Source of the DNA: Shimia sp. SK013
Lineage (GTDB): Bacteria; Pseudomonadota; Alphaproteobacteria; Rhodobacterales; Rhodobacteraceae
Length of the DNA stretch: 64,000 nucleotides
Reading direction: 5' to 3'
NCBI RefSeq assembly: GCF_001292625.1
Contig: NZ_LAJH01000028.1
Location: 186,001-250,000 of the forward strand
The notes under the pieces were generated by a model. The model worked only from the letters and a program-made list of their open reading frames with translations. It did no database searches and was not told the DNA's origin. Below, one piece after another: positions 45,686 to 55,007 of this stretch (position 1 is its first letter; each line of letters opens with the position of its first letter). Both the position numbers and the translations under genes were made by a program.

Positions 45686-45712
45686 GATCACGGTTGCGGT
45701 GAATTCAGGCAG

Positions 45713-47080
45713 TTACGCCTCAAGCGCGCGGCGTAGCAATTCCAGATCATCGCTGATCTGTGCGTCCTGTGTGCGCAGCTCTTCGACCCGTTTGACCCCG
45801 TGCATCACGGTGGTGTGGTCACGCCCGCCAAAGCGACGACCGATCTCTGGCAAAGACCGCGAGGTCAGCTGTTTGCAAAGATACATGGCGATCTGGCGCG
45901 GGCGGGCAAAGTTGCGCACACGTTTAGGGCCGATCATGTCTGACAGGCGAATGTTGTAGTGCTCGGCGACTTTGCGCTGGATTTCCTCGACGGAGATCTT
46001 GCGATCGGACGCCCGAAGGACGTCAGACAGGCAGTCCTGCGTCAGCTCCATCGTGATTTCACGGCCCACAAGGGAGGCGAAGGCAAAAAGACGGGTCAGC
46101 GCACCTTCAAGCACACGCACGTTGGTCGAGATGCGGTGTGCGAGGAATTCCAGAACACCGTCCGCCAGTTGAAGCCCGGGATATTGCGCGCGGTAGTTGT
46201 CGACCTTGGACTGCAAAATGCCAAGGCGCAGTTCGTAGTCGGTCGGGTGCAGGTCCACGACAAGGCCACATTGCAAGCGGCTCTTGATGCGGTCCTCAAG
46301 GTCTTTGATTTCGCCTGGCGCGCGGTCTGCGGAAATGATGATCTGTTTGTTCTGATCCACAAGCGCGTTAAAGGTGTGGAAGAACTCTTCTTGTGTGCTG
46401 TCTTTGCCGGCGATGAATTGCACATCGTCCACCATCAGAACGTCCACGGAGCGGAACAGTTCTTTGAAATCCATCATCTTGCGATCGCGCAGAGCCTGCA
46501 CAAAGCGATACATGAATTGTTCGGCTGAGAGATAAAGCACGTTGAGATCAGGGCGCTGGGTCTGCAGTTCCCAGGCAATCGCGTGCATCAGGTGGGTTTT
46601 GCCAAGGCCGACGCCACCATAAAGAAACAGAGGATTGAAAGTGACGGGACCACCTTCGGCCACACGGCGCGCGGCGGCGTTGGCCAGTTCGTTGGGCTTG
46701 CCGACGATGAAACTGTCAAAGGTGAAGCGAGCGTCCAGCGGCGCGCCGGTCATGGCCAATCCGCGATTTTCGGAGGCAGCAGGGGCGGCTGCGGGGACGG
46801 ATGTTTTGGCCTGAGCCGTTGACGGGCGTGCGGATGTGTTGGCTGCAACAGCGAACTGGATGCGTTGAACCGAATGCCCGGCATTGGTCATCTGATTGAG
46901 AATAAGATCCCCAAAATTCTGCGAAACGTAATTGCCGATGAAGTTCGTAGGAACGTTGAATGTGGCGACACCATCGGTGAGTTCGAAAAACTCAATCGGT
47001 TCGATCCAAGTCTTAAAATTGTTTTGGCCAACCGACTTGAGTAGGTCTTGCTGCAGCGCGCCCCATTGTTCCTGTGTCAT
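45713..47080 (-). CDS. dnaA: chromosomal replication initiator DnaA
   Basis: A 455-residue DnaA. Domain I starts MTQEQWGALQQDLLKSVG; the linker (about residues 85–120) is rich in Ala/Pro/Ser. AAA+ core: Walker A GGVGLGKTHL, Walker B VLMVDDVQFIAG. C-terminal DNA-binding signature GRDHTTVMHGVKRV. The start is ATG at 47080; an in-frame extension to 47125 adds 15 unlike residues and is rejected. GGGGAC lies 4–5 bp upstream. The 624-bp upstream region carries DnaA boxes. Confidence 0.98.
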   Translation of the reverse strand: MTQEQWGALQQDLLKSVGQNNFKTWIEPIEFFELTDGVATFNVPTNFIGNYVSQNFGDLILNQMTNAGHSVQRIQFAVAANTSARPSTAQAKTSVPAAAPAASENRGLAMTGAPLDARFTFDSFIVGKPNELANAAARRVAEGGPVTFNPLFLYGGVGLGKTHLMHAIAWELQTQRPDLNVLYLSAEQFMYRFVQALRDRKMMDFKELFRSVDVLMVDDVQFIAGKDSTQEEFFHTFNALVDQNKQIIISADRAPGEIKDLEDRIKSRLQCGLVVDLHPTDYELRLGILQSKVDNYRAQYPGLQLADGVLEFLAHRISTNVRVLEGALTRLFAFASLVGREITMELTQDCLSDVLRASDRKISVEEIQRKVAEHYNIRLSDMIGPKRVRNFARPRQIAMYLCKQLTSRSLPEIGRRFGGRDHTTVMHGVKRVEELRTQDAQISDDLELLRRALEA

Positions 47081-47492
47081 GTGTCCCCGTGTTCCTTCAC
47101 CGTCGGGCCGGTTCCCCAGCCACATTTTCGCCTTTTAGCACGATGTCACAACGCCTTTGGTCGGCCCAAAGGCCGTAAGGAAACCAAAATCCGATGGCAT
47201 CGGGGTGTCCCTACCCCGATCCGAATCCGGTCATCAAAGCGCAGTAGCGCTGGTTCACTAGGAACGGTAGAAACGCTCAAAAAACCGCTCTGCCGACCCA
47301 AATTCTAGGTCGGAGATGCGACACGATGGTTTCGTGCGTGGCGGTGTGGCGTCCGTTCCCCCCAAGGCGATGTGACTCGCTGATCGAACCTAGCAAGTGC
47401 GCTGCGGCCCGAGCAACTGATCTTCGAACTTGACTCGGGCTTTCACAAAAAAGAATCTGCGGTGCCTAGGTCAAGTTATTGGTATGTATGGG

Positions 47493-47501
47493 TTTTCCAC
47501 A
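47493..47501 (+). promoter_or_regulatory. DnaA box, one mismatch
   Basis: TTTTCCACA, one base from the consensus TTATCCACA, next to an A-tract and an inverted repeat. Confidence 0.6.
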
Positions 47502-47567
47502 AAAAATCCTAATAGAAGATTAGGTGCCGTGACGCCTGTTTTTCTGGCAGAAGAAACAATTTCTGGC

Positions 47568-47576
47568 TGTGGATAA
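47568..47576 (-). promoter_or_regulatory. DnaA box, exact consensus
   Basis: TGTGGATAA on the plus strand is TTATCCACA on the minus strand, a perfect consensus box. A GATTC (GANTC methylation site) follows directly at 47577–47581. Confidence 0.75.
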
Positions 47577-47600
47577 GATTCGTTTCCGGAACCATGCGCG

Positions 47601-47620
47601 TGCAGCATATTTATGCTGCA
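47601..47620. repeat. 20-bp near-perfect palindrome
   Basis: TGCAGCATA (47601–47609) and TATGCTGCA (47612–47620) flank two bases. It lies 84 bp beyond the rpsT stop and about 520 bp before dnaA. It could be an operator or a hairpin; there is no adjacent T tract on the minus strand. Confidence 0.5.
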
Positions 47621-47704
47621 AATGCGTCTCTTTTTTAGTGCCGGAGTGGCAAGGCACCGCACCGGATGCGGAACCTTACAAAGTTTTCTATGCGCGTAAA
47701 CGCC

Positions 47705-47968
47705 TTAGGCGATCGCTTTGACGCGCGCAGCAAGGCGCGACATTTTGCGGGACGCTGTGTTCTTGTGGTAAACGCCTTTGGTCACGCCGCGCATCAGCTC
47801 TGGCTGAGCCGCGCGCAAAGCTGCGGTCGCGTCTTCTTTGTTGCCGGATTCGATCGCTTCCTCAACTTTACGCAGGTGCGTACGGATGCGCGAACGACGG
47901 GCTTTGTTAACTTCAAGACGGCGCTCGTTTTGACGTGCGCGTTTCTTTGCCTGGGGAGAATTTGCCAT
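47705..47968 (-). CDS. rpsT: 30S ribosomal protein S20
   Basis: An 87-residue basic protein with the standard S20 N terminus [20 protein letters not shown] and C-terminal [15 protein letters not shown]. It binds 16S rRNA early in 30S assembly. It lies upstream of dnaA in the same direction, a common arrangement in alphaproteobacteria. Confidence 0.97.
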   Translation of the reverse strand: MANSPQAKKRARQNERRLEVNKARRSRIRTHLRKVEEAIESGNKEDATAALRAAQPELMRGVTKGVYHKNTASRKMSRLAARVKAIA

Positions 47969-48351
47969 GATCTGTGACCTTTACTTGGTTCGGTGCGTTA
48001 GTGAATGCGTGCGACGTCCCGAACAGGGCCTCTCGTTCCTCGGAGAGAATCAGATCAAGCCAGAGCGGGCTGCACGCGCATGTATTGCGGCGTGTCATAC
48101 AGGTTCTGGCAGGGAATGCAAATCTGATTTGGCTTTTACCGCTCGTGCATCCGCGAAACTTTGGCGACGGGGGTGAACTTCTGCCGAACATGCACGGGTC
48201 TCTTGATCGGCTTGGACGCAATCCAACACGTGGCTGGGCCGTTGAGACAAAGCGCCCCACTTTGCCCAGGCAATACACCGATGGCGTGCCCCACAAACAA
48301 AATGACCGCCCAACTGGACGGTCATTTAAGTTTCAGATCAGGTGGAATCGC
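47969..48351. other. rpsT upstream region
   Basis: 383 bp between the echA end and the rpsT start. It must contain the rpsT promoter and leader and also the echA terminator. No convincing open reading frame is present; short ones here overlap on several frames with no family features. Confidence 0.5.
48300..48327 (-). terminator. rho-independent terminator of echA
   Basis: A 9-bp stem AAATGACCG (48300–48308) with CGGTCATTT (48319–48327). On the minus strand it ends in TTTTGTTTG, 24 bp beyond the echA stop. Confidence 0.8.
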
Positions 48352-49128
48352 TTACTTGTCGCGAAACTGCGGCTGACGTTTTTCGATGAAGGCGGTCATG
48401 CCCTCTTTCTGGTCTTCGGTCGCAAACAGTGCGTGGAACGACCGCCGTTCAAACAGCAGACCTTCTGACAAGGTGCTTTCGAAGCTGCGGTTCACGGTCT
48501 CTTTGGCGGTGCGCGCGGCGATCATCGATTTCTCGGCGATCTTTTGGGCCGCGGCCAGTGATTCTTCCATCAGCTTTTTGGCAGGCACCACGCGGCTGAC
48601 GAGGCCGGAGCGCTCTGCCTCTTCGGCGTCCATGAAGCGGCCCGTCAGGTTCATGTCCATCGACTTGGCCTTGCCCACTGCACGGGTCAGTCGTTGGCTG
48701 CCGCCGATGCCGGCGATGACGCCGAGGTTGATTTCAGGTTGGCCAAATTTGGCGTTGTCCGCCGCGATGATGAAATCGCAGGCCATCGCCACTTCGCACC
48801 CGCCACCAAGCGCATAGCCGGATACGGCTGCGATGATCGGCTTGCGGATGGCTTGGATTTCGTTGCCAAAGGCGCCAAACAGGTCCGACAGATTCACGTC
48901 GGCAAAGCTCATTTCTGACATCTCTTTGATGTCGGCGCCGGCAGCGAAAGCTTTTTCGGAGCCGGTGAGCACGATGCAGCGCACCTTGTCGTTGGCATCA
49001 GCGTCTCTAAGGGCGGTCATGACCTCACCGATGAGCTGTTGGTTCAGCGCGTTCAGGGCATCGGGGCGGTTGAGTTTGATGAGGGCCACGTGGTCCTCTA
49101 CTTCGACGATGATCGTCTCAAAAGCCAT
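48352..49128 (-). CDS. enoyl-CoA hydratase
   Basis: A 258-residue crotonase-family protein. Oxyanion-hole segments are [12 protein letters not shown] and [18 protein letters not shown], and the two catalytic glutamates fall in [18 protein letters not shown], as in short-chain enoyl-CoA hydratases. It hydrates trans-2-enoyl-CoA in beta-oxidation. It lies between rpsT and mutM, a usual order for Rhodobacteraceae. Confidence 0.92.
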   Translation of the reverse strand: MAFETIIVEVEDHVALIKLNRPDALNALNQQLIGEVMTALRDADANDKVRCIVLTGSEKAFAAGADIKEMSEMSFADVNLSDLFGAFGNEIQAIRKPIIAAVSGYALGGGCEVAMACDFIIAADNAKFGQPEINLGVIAGIGGSQRLTRAVGKAKSMDMNLTGRFMDAEEAERSGLVSRVVPAKKLMEESLAAAQKIAEKSMIAARTAKETVNRSFESTLSEGLLFERRSFHALFATEDQKEGMTAFIEKRQPQFRDK

Positions 49129-49191
49129 GAGTGGTGCTTTCGTTGTTCCAGTCAGGAGTGATTCCTTACCATTTGCGGCAGACGGATCAAG

Positions 49192-50043
49192 TTATCTTTG
49201 GCATTGCGGGCAAAAGAAGGATGAGCGTCCTGACTGGGTGATTCGGCTGATTTCGCCGCCACAATCGGGTGTCTTGCAGGGCTCGGCTTCGCGCCCGTAA
49301 ACGTCGAAGCTGTGCTGAAAATATCCAAGTTCTCCATCGGCTTGGCGGAAATCACGCAGTGATGAGCCGCCGGCGTCGATCGCGTCTGACAGAACCTCGC
49401 GGATGATCGGCACAAGGCTGCGCGTGCGCTTAGTAGAAAGTTCGCCTGCCTTACAAATGGGCGAAATGCGCGCGCGATAAAGCGCCTCACAAACATAGAT
49501 ATTGCCCAAACCGGCAACAATGCGTTGGTCCAGCAGCGCGGATTTGATCGGGGTGTTGCGGCCGGCGAGTCGGTCAGCGAGGTAGGATTCGTTGAAATCG
49601 TTGCCCAAAGGCTCCGGCCCGATCTTTGCCAGCAATGCGTGCGCGTCCGCGGTGGCGGTGTCCAGAAGATCCATCGCGCCGAACCGGCGAGGATCGTTGA
49701 AGGTGACGCGTGCGCCGTTGTCCATGTCAAAGACCACATGGTCATGTTTCTGCGCAGGCGGGTGATCATGCACAAATTGCCCCAAAGGGTCGCCCGAGAC
49801 CGTCATGCGGCCCGACATGCCAAGGTGAACAAGCAGAGTCTCGCCTGTATCGAGGTCCGCGAGGATGTATTTTGATCGGCGGCGCAATTGGTTGACCGTA
49901 GCCCCGGTCAGGCGATCTGCCATGCGATCCGGAAACGGCCAGCGCAGGTCTGGGCGGTTTACGTGGGCTTGGGCAATCACGGCGCCTTCCATGGCAGGGG
50001 CAAGGCCGCGGCGGACGGTTTCGACTTCGGGCAGTTCAGGCAT
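49192..50043 (-). CDS. mutM: formamidopyrimidine-DNA glycosylase
   Basis: A 283-residue Mut[14 protein letters not shown] directly follows Met, giving the catalytic Pro2 and Glu3. The helix-two-turn-helix region [15 protein letters not shown] is present. The C-terminal zinc finger is [10 protein letters not shown] … [11 protein letters not shown] at 50043; an extended frame to 50073 is rejected because Pro2 must be N-terminal. It removes 8-oxoguanine and nicks the backbone. Confidence 0.97.
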   Translation of the reverse strand: MPELPEVETVRRGLAPAMEGAVIAQAHVNRPDLRWPFPDRMADRLTGATVNQLRRRSKYILADLDTGETLLVHLGMSGRMTVSGDPLGQFVHDHPPAQKHDHVVFDMDNGARVTFNDPRRFGAMDLLDTATADAHALLAKIGPEPLGNDFNESYLADRLAGRNTPIKSALLDQRIVAGLGNIYVCEALYRARISPICKAGELSTKRTRSLVPIIREVLSDAIDAGGSSLRDFRQADGELGYFQHSFDVYGREAEPCKTPDCGGEISRITQSGRSSFFCPQCQR

Positions 50044-50045
50044 GG

Positions 50046-50711
50046 TCAGTTTTCCTTGGGGTGAGTGTCCCACATGAAATCATGTTCATAATAGGCGTTT
50101 GCCGCCTTGAGAATTTTCTTGGTGCCTGTCATTGCAGCGGGTAGGTCGATATGACGTTTGCGAACAAAGGTAAGTCTATAAGTTGTTGGACTAATTCCGG
50201 TTAGAATTCCCACGCCTTTGCGCATACTGATTTCGGAGAGTGGAATGGGAAGCGTTCGTCGCTTGGGAAAGATACCGCCTTTCACTGAAAGTGCGCCTTG
50301 CTGAAGTTGGATGCGATATGTCGCGCAATGAAAAGCGCTGACCAGTCCGATCACCACAGAACCAATCGCGAAGGCTGCATTGCCCAAAATTGCCCAAACG
50401 GGATCGGATGGGCCGGCTTGGATCGTGAGGCTCGCGATATACACGCCGACTCCCACAAGGCCAACCGCTGCAAAGACGTGTCCAACCGGATAACTTGAAA
50501 TCACAGAGCCGTCTTGTTTCGAGTTCTCAGCGTCCGCACCAATCCAGACTAAGCCGGAGAAGAAGGCAATAAAACCGCCCGTAAGGATGACTATAAATAT
50601 TCCTGCAGTCAGTCCTTCGAAAGAGCGGGCGCCCCAAAATCCCAGCGCCATACATACCGCGCCTACGATGGCGCGAGACAGAAAGCGGTCCGGAAAAATG
50701 GATAGGGTCAT
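50046..50711 (-). CDS. membrane protein with PH-like C-terminal domain, function unknown
   Basis: A 221-residue protein if started at ATG 50711 ([17 protein letters not shown]). There are about four hydrophobic helices (near residues 12–30, 35–55, 80–100, 108–130), then a soluble part with [20 protein letters not shown] and [14 protein letters not shown] that resembles a bacterial PH-like (DUF304-type) domain. A longer frame to 50939 is antisense to ubiE and rejected. It ends 2 bp before mutM starts. No function can be given. Confidence 0.6.
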   Translation of the reverse strand: MTLSIFPDRFLSRAIVGAVCMALGFWGARSFEGLTAGIFIVILTGGFIAFFSGLVWIGADAENSKQDGSVISSYPVGHVFAAVGLVGVGVYIASLTIQAGPSDPVWAILGNAAFAIGSVVIGLVSAFHCATYRIQLQQGALSVKGGIFPKRRTLPIPLSEISMRKGVGILTGISPTTYRLTFVRKRHIDLPAAMTGTKKILKAANAYYEHDFMWDTHPKEN

Positions 50712-50871
50712 GAGTTCACGAGACTGGTTATTGGTTACGCCGACTGTGGCGGGGAATTGGGTGGCGTACAACCGCCCGACCGAAAGATCGACGCGGCCTC
50801 TCCTCAAACGCCGCATTGTGCCTTTTTCGCCAGAGGGATATGTAGAGTCGCGAACCACAAGGGACCGTGTG

Positions 50872-51621
50872 ATGACCCAGACTGACGACACCACGCATTT
50901 TGGCTTTGAAACCGTGCCGGAGTCGGAAAAAGCCGGCAAAGTTCAGGGCGTCTTTGGCTCTGTGGCGTCCAAATATGATGTGATGAACGATGTCATGTCG
51001 ATGGGCATCCACCGCATCTGGAAAGATGCGATGATGGATTGGTTGGCGCCCCGCCCCGGTCAGAAGTTGCTTGATGTGGCTGGTGGCACTGGCGATGTGT
51101 CGTTTAAGTTTCTCGATCGCGCGGGCCACGGTCATGCCACGGTGTGCGATCTGACCGAGCCGATGCTGGTGGAGGGCCGCAAGCGGGCCGAGGCGGCGCA
51201 GATGGCGGACAGTCTGGATTGGGTCACGGGCGACGCGATGGCGCTGCCGTTTGGGAACAACACCTTTGACGTCTACACCATCAGCTTTGGCATCCGGAAC
51301 GTAACGCGCCCGCAAGAGGCGCTTAATGAAGCCTACCGCGTGCTGAAACCTGGCGGACGGTTGATGGTGTTGGAATTTTCACAGATTCCCAATGACATGA
51401 TGCAGAAAGTCTATGACCTTTATTCGTTTAATGTCATTCCCCGCATGGGGCAGATGATCGCGAATGACCGCGACAGCTATCAGTATCTGGTGGAAAGCAT
51501 CCGTAAGTTCCCCGATCAGGAGACGTTTCTGGACATGGTGCGGCAGGCGGGTTTTGAGAACGCCAAATACCGCAACCTGACAATGGGCATCGCGGCGCTG
51601 CATTCTGGGTGGAAACTGTGA
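50872..51621 (+). CDS. ubiE: ubiquinone C-methyltransferase UbiE
   Basis: A 249-residue SAM methyltransferase. It reads [20 protein letters not shown] at the N terminus and [18 protein letters not shown] for motif I, with [14 protein letters not shown] downstream, all typical of UbiE/MenG. It makes the C2 methylation in ubiquinone synthesis. ATG at 50872; CAAGGGA lies about 10 bp upstream. Coupled to ubiB by a 4-bp overlap. Confidence 0.96.
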   Translation: MTQTDDTTHFGFETVPESEKAGKVQGVFGSVASKYDVMNDVMSMGIHRIWKDAMMDWLAPRPGQKLLDVAGGTGDVSFKFLDRAGHGHATVCDLTEPMLVEGRKRAEAAQMADSLDWVTGDAMALPFGNNTFDVYTISFGIRNVTRPQEALNEAYRVLKPGGRLMVLEFSQIPNDMMQKVYDLYSFNVIPRMGQMIANDRDSYQYLVESIRKFPDQETFLDMVRQAGFENAKYRNLTMGIAALHSGWKL

Positions 51622-53150
51622 GGGGTCCTCACAACATTATCCGATTGATCCGCACGGGCGCCACGTTGGAACGCTCGGGCGCAATGAAAGTGGTGCTGGA
51701 CGCGTTTGAAGCACCCAAGTTGATGCGGGTGGTGTTGCGCGGTTTGACCTGGCCGTTTCAATGGCTGGGCATCAAGGGCGATCCTGATGCGCCGCCTCTG
51801 CCGCGCGCGTTGACGGCGTTGGGTCCGGCCTACATCAAGTTTGGTCAGGTTTTGTCGACACGCCCCGATGTGGTGGGCGGCGATCTGGCCACCGAACTGC
51901 GGGTTTTACAGGACAAGCTGCCGCCGTTTGATATGGCCACCGCCAAAGCCGAAGTGCAAAGCGAGCTGGGCCGGTCGGTCGATGAGATATTTTCCGAGTT
52001 TTCCGAGCCGGTTGCGGCGGCGTCGATTGCGCAGGTGCACCGCGCGCGTTTGGCAGAGACCGGAGAAGAGGTCGCGGTGAAAATCCTGCGCCCCGGCGTG
52101 GAGAAGGCGTTTCGCAAGGACATCGATGCTTTCTATTTTGCGGCCAACACCATCGAATTCCTGTCACCGGGGTCGCGCCGCTTGCGGCCGCGCGATGTGA
52201 TTGAACATTTCGACCATGGCGTTTCCTCAGAGCTTGATCTGCGGATTGAAAGCGCCTCTGCCAGTGAATTTGCGGCCAATACCGTGAACGATCCCGGCTA
52301 TCAGGTGCCTGCCATCGTATGGGAGCATTCGGCCAAACGGGTGATGACGTTGGGCTGGGCCGAGGGTACGCCGATTGGCGACAATGATGCGCTTGATGCG
52401 GCCGGGCATGACCGTCACGCGCTGGGCAATCGGGTGTTGGAGCTGTTCCTGAACCACGCGCTGCGCGACGGTTTTTTCCACGCCGACATGCATCAGGGCA
52501 ATATGAAGGTCGCGGCGAATGGCGATATCATTGCGTATGATTTTGGAATCATGGGGCAGATCGACGAATACACCCGTCGGGTTTATGCCGAGATCCTTTT
52601 TGGGTTCATCCAGCGCGATTACAGACGCGTTGCCGAGGTGCATTTTGAGGCCGGTTATGTGCCTGCCGATCAGGATGTGGACGAGTTCGCCCGCGCGCTG
52701 CGCGCCGTGGGGGAGCCGATCTTTGGCATGGACGCGACCCGTATTTCGATGGGACGTCTGCTGAGCTATCTGTTTGAGGTCACCGAGCGATTTGGCATGG
52801 CCACGCGGACCGAGCTGATCCTGTTGCAACGCACAATGGTGGTTGTCGAGGGCGTATCGCGCTCACTGGATCCACGGGTGAATATCTGGGATGTCGCCAA
52901 GCCTGTGGTGTCTTCCTATATCGAAAAAAGCATCGGCCCGCGGGCTGTGCTGGGTGATCTGGCCAAAACCGCACGGGTCCTCAGCCGCTTTGGCCCGCGT
53001 TTGCCGGGCATTGTCGAGGGCGTTCTGATGAAGCAGAACGAAACCCCGATGCGGCCTCGCGATAACTTCTGGCTTTGGATTGTGCTGACCGGCGGAAGCG
53101 GCGCGGCGATTGGCGCCGTAGCTGCGGTTTGCGCGATTTGGCTGATGTGA
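51618..53150 (+). CDS. ubiB: ubiquinone biosynthesis kinase-like protein UbiB
   Basis: A 510-residue atypical kinase (ABC1/ADCK/UbiB). The KxGQ motif is [16 protein letters not shown]; the unusual A-rich loop is [15 protein letters not shown]; ending in a C-terminal hydrophobic hairpin around [20 protein letters not shown]. The GTG at 51618 overlaps the ubiE stop as GTGA. It is needed for aerobic ubiquinone synthesis, probably by using ATP to extract lipid intermediates. Confidence 0.94.
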   Translation: MRGPHNIIRLIRTGATLERSGAMKVVLDAFEAPKLMRVVLRGLTWPFQWLGIKGDPDAPPLPRALTALGPAYIKFGQVLSTRPDVVGGDLATELRVLQDKLPPFDMATAKAEVQSELGRSVDEIFSEFSEPVAAASIAQVHRARLAETGEEVAVKILRPGVEKAFRKDIDAFYFAANTIEFLSPGSRRLRPRDVIEHFDHGVSSELDLRIESASASEFAANTVNDPGYQVPAIVWEHSAKRVMTLGWAEGTPIGDNDALDAAGHDRHALGNRVLELFLNHALRDGFFHADMHQGNMKVAANGDIIAYDFGIMGQIDEYTRRVYAEILFGFIQRDYRRVAEVHFEAGYVPADQDVDEFARALRAVGEPIFGMDATRISMGRLLSYLFEVTERFGMATRTELILLQRTMVVVEGVSRSLDPRVNIWDVAKPVVSSYIEKSIGPRAVLGDLAKTARVLSRFGPRLPGIVEGVLMKQNETPMRPRDNFWLWIVLTGGSGAAIGAVAAVCAIWLM

Positions 53151-53291
53151 GCATTCGCTCTTGCCATCAAATGTGGCGGGTGTGAACGTTTAGGCCCGCG
53201 CGTTCAGCCTCACACCCTTTCAGGTGATTTGGTCGAAAAGGCTTGGGCGCGTTTTGCTCCCCTGTTTTCAAAGATCCTCTCTTCCGGAAAA

Positions 53292-53327
53292 CCCTACTTT
53301 TTTCGCGATTTTGACCAAAAAGTAGGG
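53292..53327. repeat. 11-bp inverted repeat downstream of ubiB
   Basis: CCCTACTTTTT (53292–53302) and AAAAAGTAGGG (53317–53327), perfect arms with a 14-nt spacer. A second, smaller inverted repeat is ATCCTT (53345–53350) with AAGGAT (53357–53362). No T tract follows the first. The rest of 53151–53446 holds no recognised gene. Confidence 0.6.
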
Positions 53328-53446
53328 CATTCCATACCAATTTTATCCTTACAATAAAGGATGTTACGCCGGTTTTTACCCTGTTTGGGGTATGACATGG
53401 CGCTGGGCGAAATCTTAGGGTGTGGGTGCAAACAGGGAGAGGTTTT

Positions 53447-53782
53447 GTGTACGAGTTTTTAGATGTTCTACGGCAACACCCGGACGTTCTGCAAAAGGTC
53501 GGTGTATGTGGATTTTCCCTCTACATTTTGGCGTTCACATGCTTGCAGACTGGCAAGGTCTGCGGCAACAGCGCGCTTTACACTGGACTTGTTGTTTGTG
53601 CGGCGTCTTGTGTTCTGATCAGTCTGGCCTCCGCCTTTAACCTTGCCGCCTTTTTGATCCAGTCGAGCTATGTCCTGATTGGCTTGTTCGGGCTCGCGAG
53701 GCGGTTTGTGAAGTGGCGGTCAGATCGTGCAGCTGGACGGGCTCAGGTGTTCCCCAGCCATTCCGTCACGCCCGGACACTGA
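53447..53782 (+). CDS. CBU_0592-like small membrane protein
   Basis: A 111-residue protein with three or four helices: VGVCGFSLYILAFTCLQTGK, then ALYTGLVVCAASCVLISLA and FNLAAFLIQSSYVLIGLFG. This is the pattern of the CBU_0592 family, related to the N-terminal domain of lipid-A-disaccharide synthase. The GTG at 53447 follows GGGAGAGG; a GTG at 53420 has a poorer site. Function unknown. A strong terminator follows. Confidence 0.7.
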   Translation: MYEFLDVLRQHPDVLQKVGVCGFSLYILAFTCLQTGKVCGNSALYTGLVVCAASCVLISLASAFNLAAFLIQSSYVLIGLFGLARRFVKWRSDRAAGRAQVFPSHSVTPGH

Positions 53783-53843
53783 TGTTAAAGAGTGGTCTCT
53801 CCTGATCAGCGCTTTGTTGGCTCCCCATCAGGCACTGGCAGAG

Positions 53844-53872
53844 AAAGCCCCGGTTTTGGCCGGGGCTTTTTT
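53844..53872 (+). terminator. strong rho-independent terminator
   Basis: A 10-bp perfect stem AAAGCCCCGG (53844–53853) with CCGGGGCTTT (53860–53869), loop of 6, T tract to 53872. It ends the CBU_0592-like transcript and may also act on dapA from the other side. Confidence 0.9.
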
Positions 53873-53972
53873 GATGTCGGATGTGGTGGGTTGAAACACG
53901 CGAATGGATTGCCGCCCGACGACGGCAACCATTTTTTTGCAAAGACACGATGGCCCTTAAGATCAGCGCGCG

Positions 53973-54848
53973 TTAGTTCAGCAGACCAGCGTGACGCATG
54001 GCGTCATCCATTTTGGCTTTGGTGTCGTCTGACAGACCGGTCAGCGGCAGGCGGACCTCGTCAGAACACAGCCCCAAACGTGCCATACCGTATTTCGCGC
54101 CGACCAGACCCGGCTCCGTAAAGACCGCCTGATGCAGTGGCATCAACTGGTCCTGAAGCTCCAGTGCTTTGGCGTAGTCGCCTTCCAGCGTGGCGGCTTG
54201 GAATTCTGCACACAGGCGCGGCGCAACGTTGGCGGTCACAGAGATGCAGCCCACGCCACCATGGGCGTTAAACCCGAGTGCTGTGGCGTCTTCGCCGGAC
54301 AGTTGCACAAAATCCTTGCCGCAGGTGATGCGCTGTTGCGGCACGCGCGACAGATCACCGGTGGCGTCTTTCACGCCGACGATACGGGGCAGTTTCGCCA
54401 GCTCACCCATGGTGTCGGGCATCATGTCGACAACCGAGCGACCCGGAATGTTGTAAATGATGATCGGCAGGTTGCAGCAATCGTGGATGGCGGTGAAATG
54501 CGCAACCAGACCGCGTTGAGTTGGCTTGTTGTAATAAGGCGTGACCACGAGCAGCGCATCGGCGCCAACTTTTTCGGCGTGTTGCGCCAAACGGATGGCT
54601 TCGACGGTGTTGTTGCTGCCAGCGCCTGCAATAACCGGCACACGACCAGCGGCGGCGCGCACCACTTCCTCGACCACGGCTTCGTGCTCGGCATGGGTCA
54701 GGGTGGGGCTTTCGCCGGTGGTGCCCACGGGGACAAAACCATTGCTGCCTTCGCCGATATGCCATTCGACCAGCTTCTTCAGCGTTTCCAAATCCAGCTC
54801 GCCGTTCGTGAACGGCGTGACGAGTGCGGGGAAAGACCCTTTGAACAT
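53973..54848 (-). CDS. dapA: 4-hydroxy-tetrahydrodipicolinate synthase
   Basis: A 291-residue TIM-barrel aldolase. T43/T44 lie in [11 protein letters not shown]; the tyrosine in YNIPGRSV and the Schiff-base lysine in [11 protein letters not shown] are present. It condenses pyruvate with aspartate semialdehyde in lysine and diaminopimelate synthesis. ATG 54848, monocistronic as far as can be seen. Confidence 0.95.
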   Translation of the reverse strand: MFKGSFPALVTPFTNGELDLETLKKLVEWHIGEGSNGFVPVGTTGESPTLTHAEHEAVVEEVVRAAAGRVPVIAGAGSNNTVEAIRLAQHAEKVGADALLVVTPYYNKPTQRGLVAHFTAIHDCCNLPIIIYNIPGRSVVDMMPDTMGELAKLPRIVGVKDATGDLSRVPQQRITCGKDFVQLSGEDATALGFNAHGGVGCISVTANVAPRLCAEFQAATLEGDYAKALELQDQLMPLHQAVFTEPGLVGAKYGMARLGLCSDEVRLPLTGLSDDTKAKMDDAMRHAGLLN

Positions 54849-55007
54849 GACACGCTCCTTTTTTGCGTAGCTGGGCGGAAACGCCCGTTAGAAATCGCGC
54901 GGACCCTAGCGGTTAGTCGCTTGTTTGCCAAGATTGTGAGTTGTGGCAATTGGGTGCGCGTTTTATCGTGCGGGTTCTATCCGTTCTGGCATAGGAAAAA
55001 GCAAGCC

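Larger units (their letters stand above)
47081..47704. other. dnaA–rpsT intergenic region, candidate oriC or dnaA control region
   Basis: 624 bp without a gene. It holds two DnaA boxes (47493 and 47568), an AT-rich tract between 47443 and 47524, several inverted repeats (ATCGGGGT 47199–47206 with ACCCCGAT 47213–47220; CCGACC 47293–47298 with GGTCGG 47308–47313; CCTAAT 47508–47513 with ATTAGG 47519–47524), and five GANTC sites (47223, 47374, 47432, 47453, 47577). These are what one would expect of a cell-cycle-controlled origin or dnaA promoter in an alphaproteobacterium. Two boxes are few for an origin, so oriC itself may be elsewhere. Confidence 0.5.

Noticed and set aside
47081-47704. Firm call of this region as oriC
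   Set aside because: Only two good DnaA boxes were found, so it is listed as a candidate region, not as a proven origin.
54132-55007. Upstream extension of the lytic transglycosylase
   Set aside because: It runs antisense through dapA; the signal peptide begins at 55008.
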